From Hanleya hanleyi (lineage: Eukaryota; Mollusca; Polyplacophora; Lepidopleurida; Hanleyidae), in the NCBI GenBank assembly GCA_036873755.1, contig JAVTVY010051539.1, forward strand, positions 186,001-250,000: a DNA stretch of 64,000 nucleotides. The letters run 5' to 3'. The position numbers were made by a program, and so were the translations under genes. Position 1 is the stretch's first letter, and each line of letters starts with the position of its first letter. The notes under the pieces are model-generated. The model had not been told where the DNA came from. It worked only from the letters and a program-made list of their open reading frames with translations, and searched no databases. Below, one piece after another: positions 54,101 to 57,100 of the stretch.

Positions 54101-57100
54101 CTGACATATTGCCTCAATGTTATTGAATATTGACAAGCTGTATTGTTCCCTTGTTACAGGTTTAAGAATGTTTTATTTGAGATCGGTGCTACAGAAGATC
54201 CAGGGGTATTTGATGTCAATGCTAAATTCATGGGGGTGGAAATGCATAAGGTAGAGGTGGTCTTCCAGGTAAAGTATCTGAAAGCAAATAAATATATTTA
54301 TTGCATGAGATTATGGACAGGAGGTTAACAGCAAGTTGAGATTACTACCTATTCAGCATTGTGTGTTCATAAACACAAGTGATGGATGTAAATTTAGTTG
54401 TGATACCACCCATTTGTTTTTCCGAGTTTGTCATGTGGTGCGAGAGCAATGTGTTGTATTTTGTATTTCATACCCTAGAAGTTCTGAGAGATGGTCACTC
54501 ACAATTGATCCTGAAAGATGATCACTCACAATTAGTCCTGAGAGATGGTCACTCACATTTAGTCATGAGAGATGGTCACTCACAATTAGTCCCGAGAGAT
54601 GGTCACTCATAATTAATCATGAGAGATGGTCACTCACATTTAGTCCTGAGAGATGGTCACTCACAGTTAGTCCTGAGAGATGGTCACTCACAATTAGTCC
54701 CGAGAGATGGTCACTCACAATTAATCCCGTGAGATGGTCAATCGCAAAGTCATAACCTGATGAAAGGATAAATAATGATTTTCTGTGAGCTGTAGTAACC
54801 CTATCCATGATATTCATGTACATATAATATAAGCTACAGTCAAATTGGAAACAATGCAGTTGGGAGGGGTTCTTTTTTACCCCTCAGCCCGAATGGGCAT
54901 AGGGGTATTGTTATGGGTCCATCTGTCTGTCCGTCCGTTTGTCCGTACCATTTTCGTTAACATTCCATATCTTGAAAACTGCTGAAGGCAGGGGCTCAAA
55001 ACTTTTATCCAGTACAGAATGTATTTTGTAGGTGTGCCTTTTGTATCTTTTGGGTTATTGATATAGTGGAATCATTTTAAATTTTTTTTTAAAATAACAA
55101 GTTTTATTATGAATTACGCTTTGGTCAAATTCTACTGACAATCGGGAACCCTCGGGTAACGGAATGGTCTTCGCTGAATAAGGTACCCGATACAACCCAA
55201 ATGAAAACTGCTCCAAGAATAATTGAAGGTAGTTCTACAGCCCGTTTCATATGTTTCCCTTTTCATCAGTCTTTTCTCTCCATCCTGCTTTCAAAATATC
55301 AACGGAATATTGCCCGCTTTGTCCCTGAATACCAAGTTATCCTTCCTTTCTTTTTATACGCCCGTCAAATTTGACGGGACGTATTATGGTATGGCGTCGT
55401 CCGTCCGTTAACTTTTCTCGTCAACGCAACTCGTCCTAGAGTTTTCAGTGGATTCTTTTGATATTTGGTCCACGTGATCGGTACCATGTGTAGATGTGCA
55501 TGAACTTTTTTCGGCCCGATTCGACGTTTTCTTGAGTTACTCCCCTTGATTTTGGTCTAAAATCCTTGTATTTGGCACCTACTGTCTTCGTCAACGCAAC
55601 TCGTCCCAGAGTTTTCAATGGATTCTTCTGAAATTTGGTACACATGATCGGTACCATGTGTAGATGTGCACAAACCTTTTTCGGCCCGATTCAATGTTTT
55701 CTTGAGTTACTCCCCTTGATTTTGGTCTGAAATCCTTGTATTTAGCACTTGCTGTCTTCGTCAACGCAACTCGTTCCAGAGTTTTCAATGGATTCTTTTG
55801 AAATTTGGTACACATGATTGGTACCATGTGTAGATGTGCACAAACTTTTTTCGACCAGATTCGACGTTTTCTTGAGTTACTCCCCTTGATTTTGGTCTGA
55901 AATCCTTGTATTTGGCACCTACTGTCTTCGTCAACGCAACTCGTCCCAGAGTTTTTAATGGATTCTTCTGAAATTTGGTACACATGATCGGTACCATGTG
56001 CAGATGTGCATGAACTTTTTTCCGTCCAATTCGATGTTTTCTTTAGTTACTCCCCTTGATTTTGGTCTGAAATCCTTGTATTTGGCATCTACTGTCTTCA
56101 TCAATGCAACTCGTCCCAGAGTTTTCAATGGATTCTTCTGAAATTTGGTACACATGATCAGTACCATGTGTTGATGTGCACTGAATTTTTTCGACCCGAT
56201 TCAACATTTTCTTGAGTTACTCCCCTTGATTTTGGTCTGAAATCCTTGTATTTGGCACCTACTGTCTTCGTCGTGAATGCAACTTGTCCCAGAGTTTTCA
56301 AATGAATTTGAATTTGGTACATATCATGTGTAGATGCGCATGAACTTTTTTCGAACCAATTCAATGTTTTTCTTGAGTTACCCCCCTTGATTTTAGTCTG
56401 GAATCGTTTTATTTGGCACCCACAGTCCTCCTGAATGGAACTCATCCTAGGGGTTTCATTGCATTCTTTTGAAATTAGGTACCCATGATTGGTGCCAAGT
56501 GCACATGTGCACGAACTTTTTTCAAGCTGATTCGACAGTTTCTTGAGTTACTCCCCATGATTTTGGTCTGAAATCTTTTATTTGCCACCTACTGTCCTCG
56601 TGAACGCAACTCGTCTCAGGCTTCTCTATGGATTTTTTGAAATTTGGTACATATGATCGGTATCATGTGTAGATGTGCACAAACTGTTTTTGAGGTGATT
56701 CGATGTTTTCTTCAGTTACTCCCCTTTATTTTAGTCTGAAATCCTTGTAATTGGCACCTACTGTTATTTTGACCCCATTCATCAGGCTGATGAGCTTACT
56801 TTTGCAGCTTATAGTAACACAAATTTTGTTTTAAAGTTACTGATGCATCCATAAGCTCATAACCATGGGGTGGGGGAATATGCACCCCCACAGAGTAAGA
56901 GTAACTGGAGTTCTACCTGCTTCCACAAATACCGCTCCACCTGGCCCTTATGTACCTCTGCTCCCCACTCGATCTGACTTCCAAACCTGCCTACACCACT
57001 TATACAACAATGATGGCTTACACATGTACAGTATTATGACAATTGCAACAATACAGACCAGGCAGGTTCATTTGTATGGTTAACCTTTGTCTATAAAAAA

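Noticed and set aside
55445..56445. Series of minus-strand frames of about 70-120 residues with KFQKNPLKTLGRVALTKT
   Set aside because: They repeat at the period of element E7 units; no start or splice context and no single extended frame.
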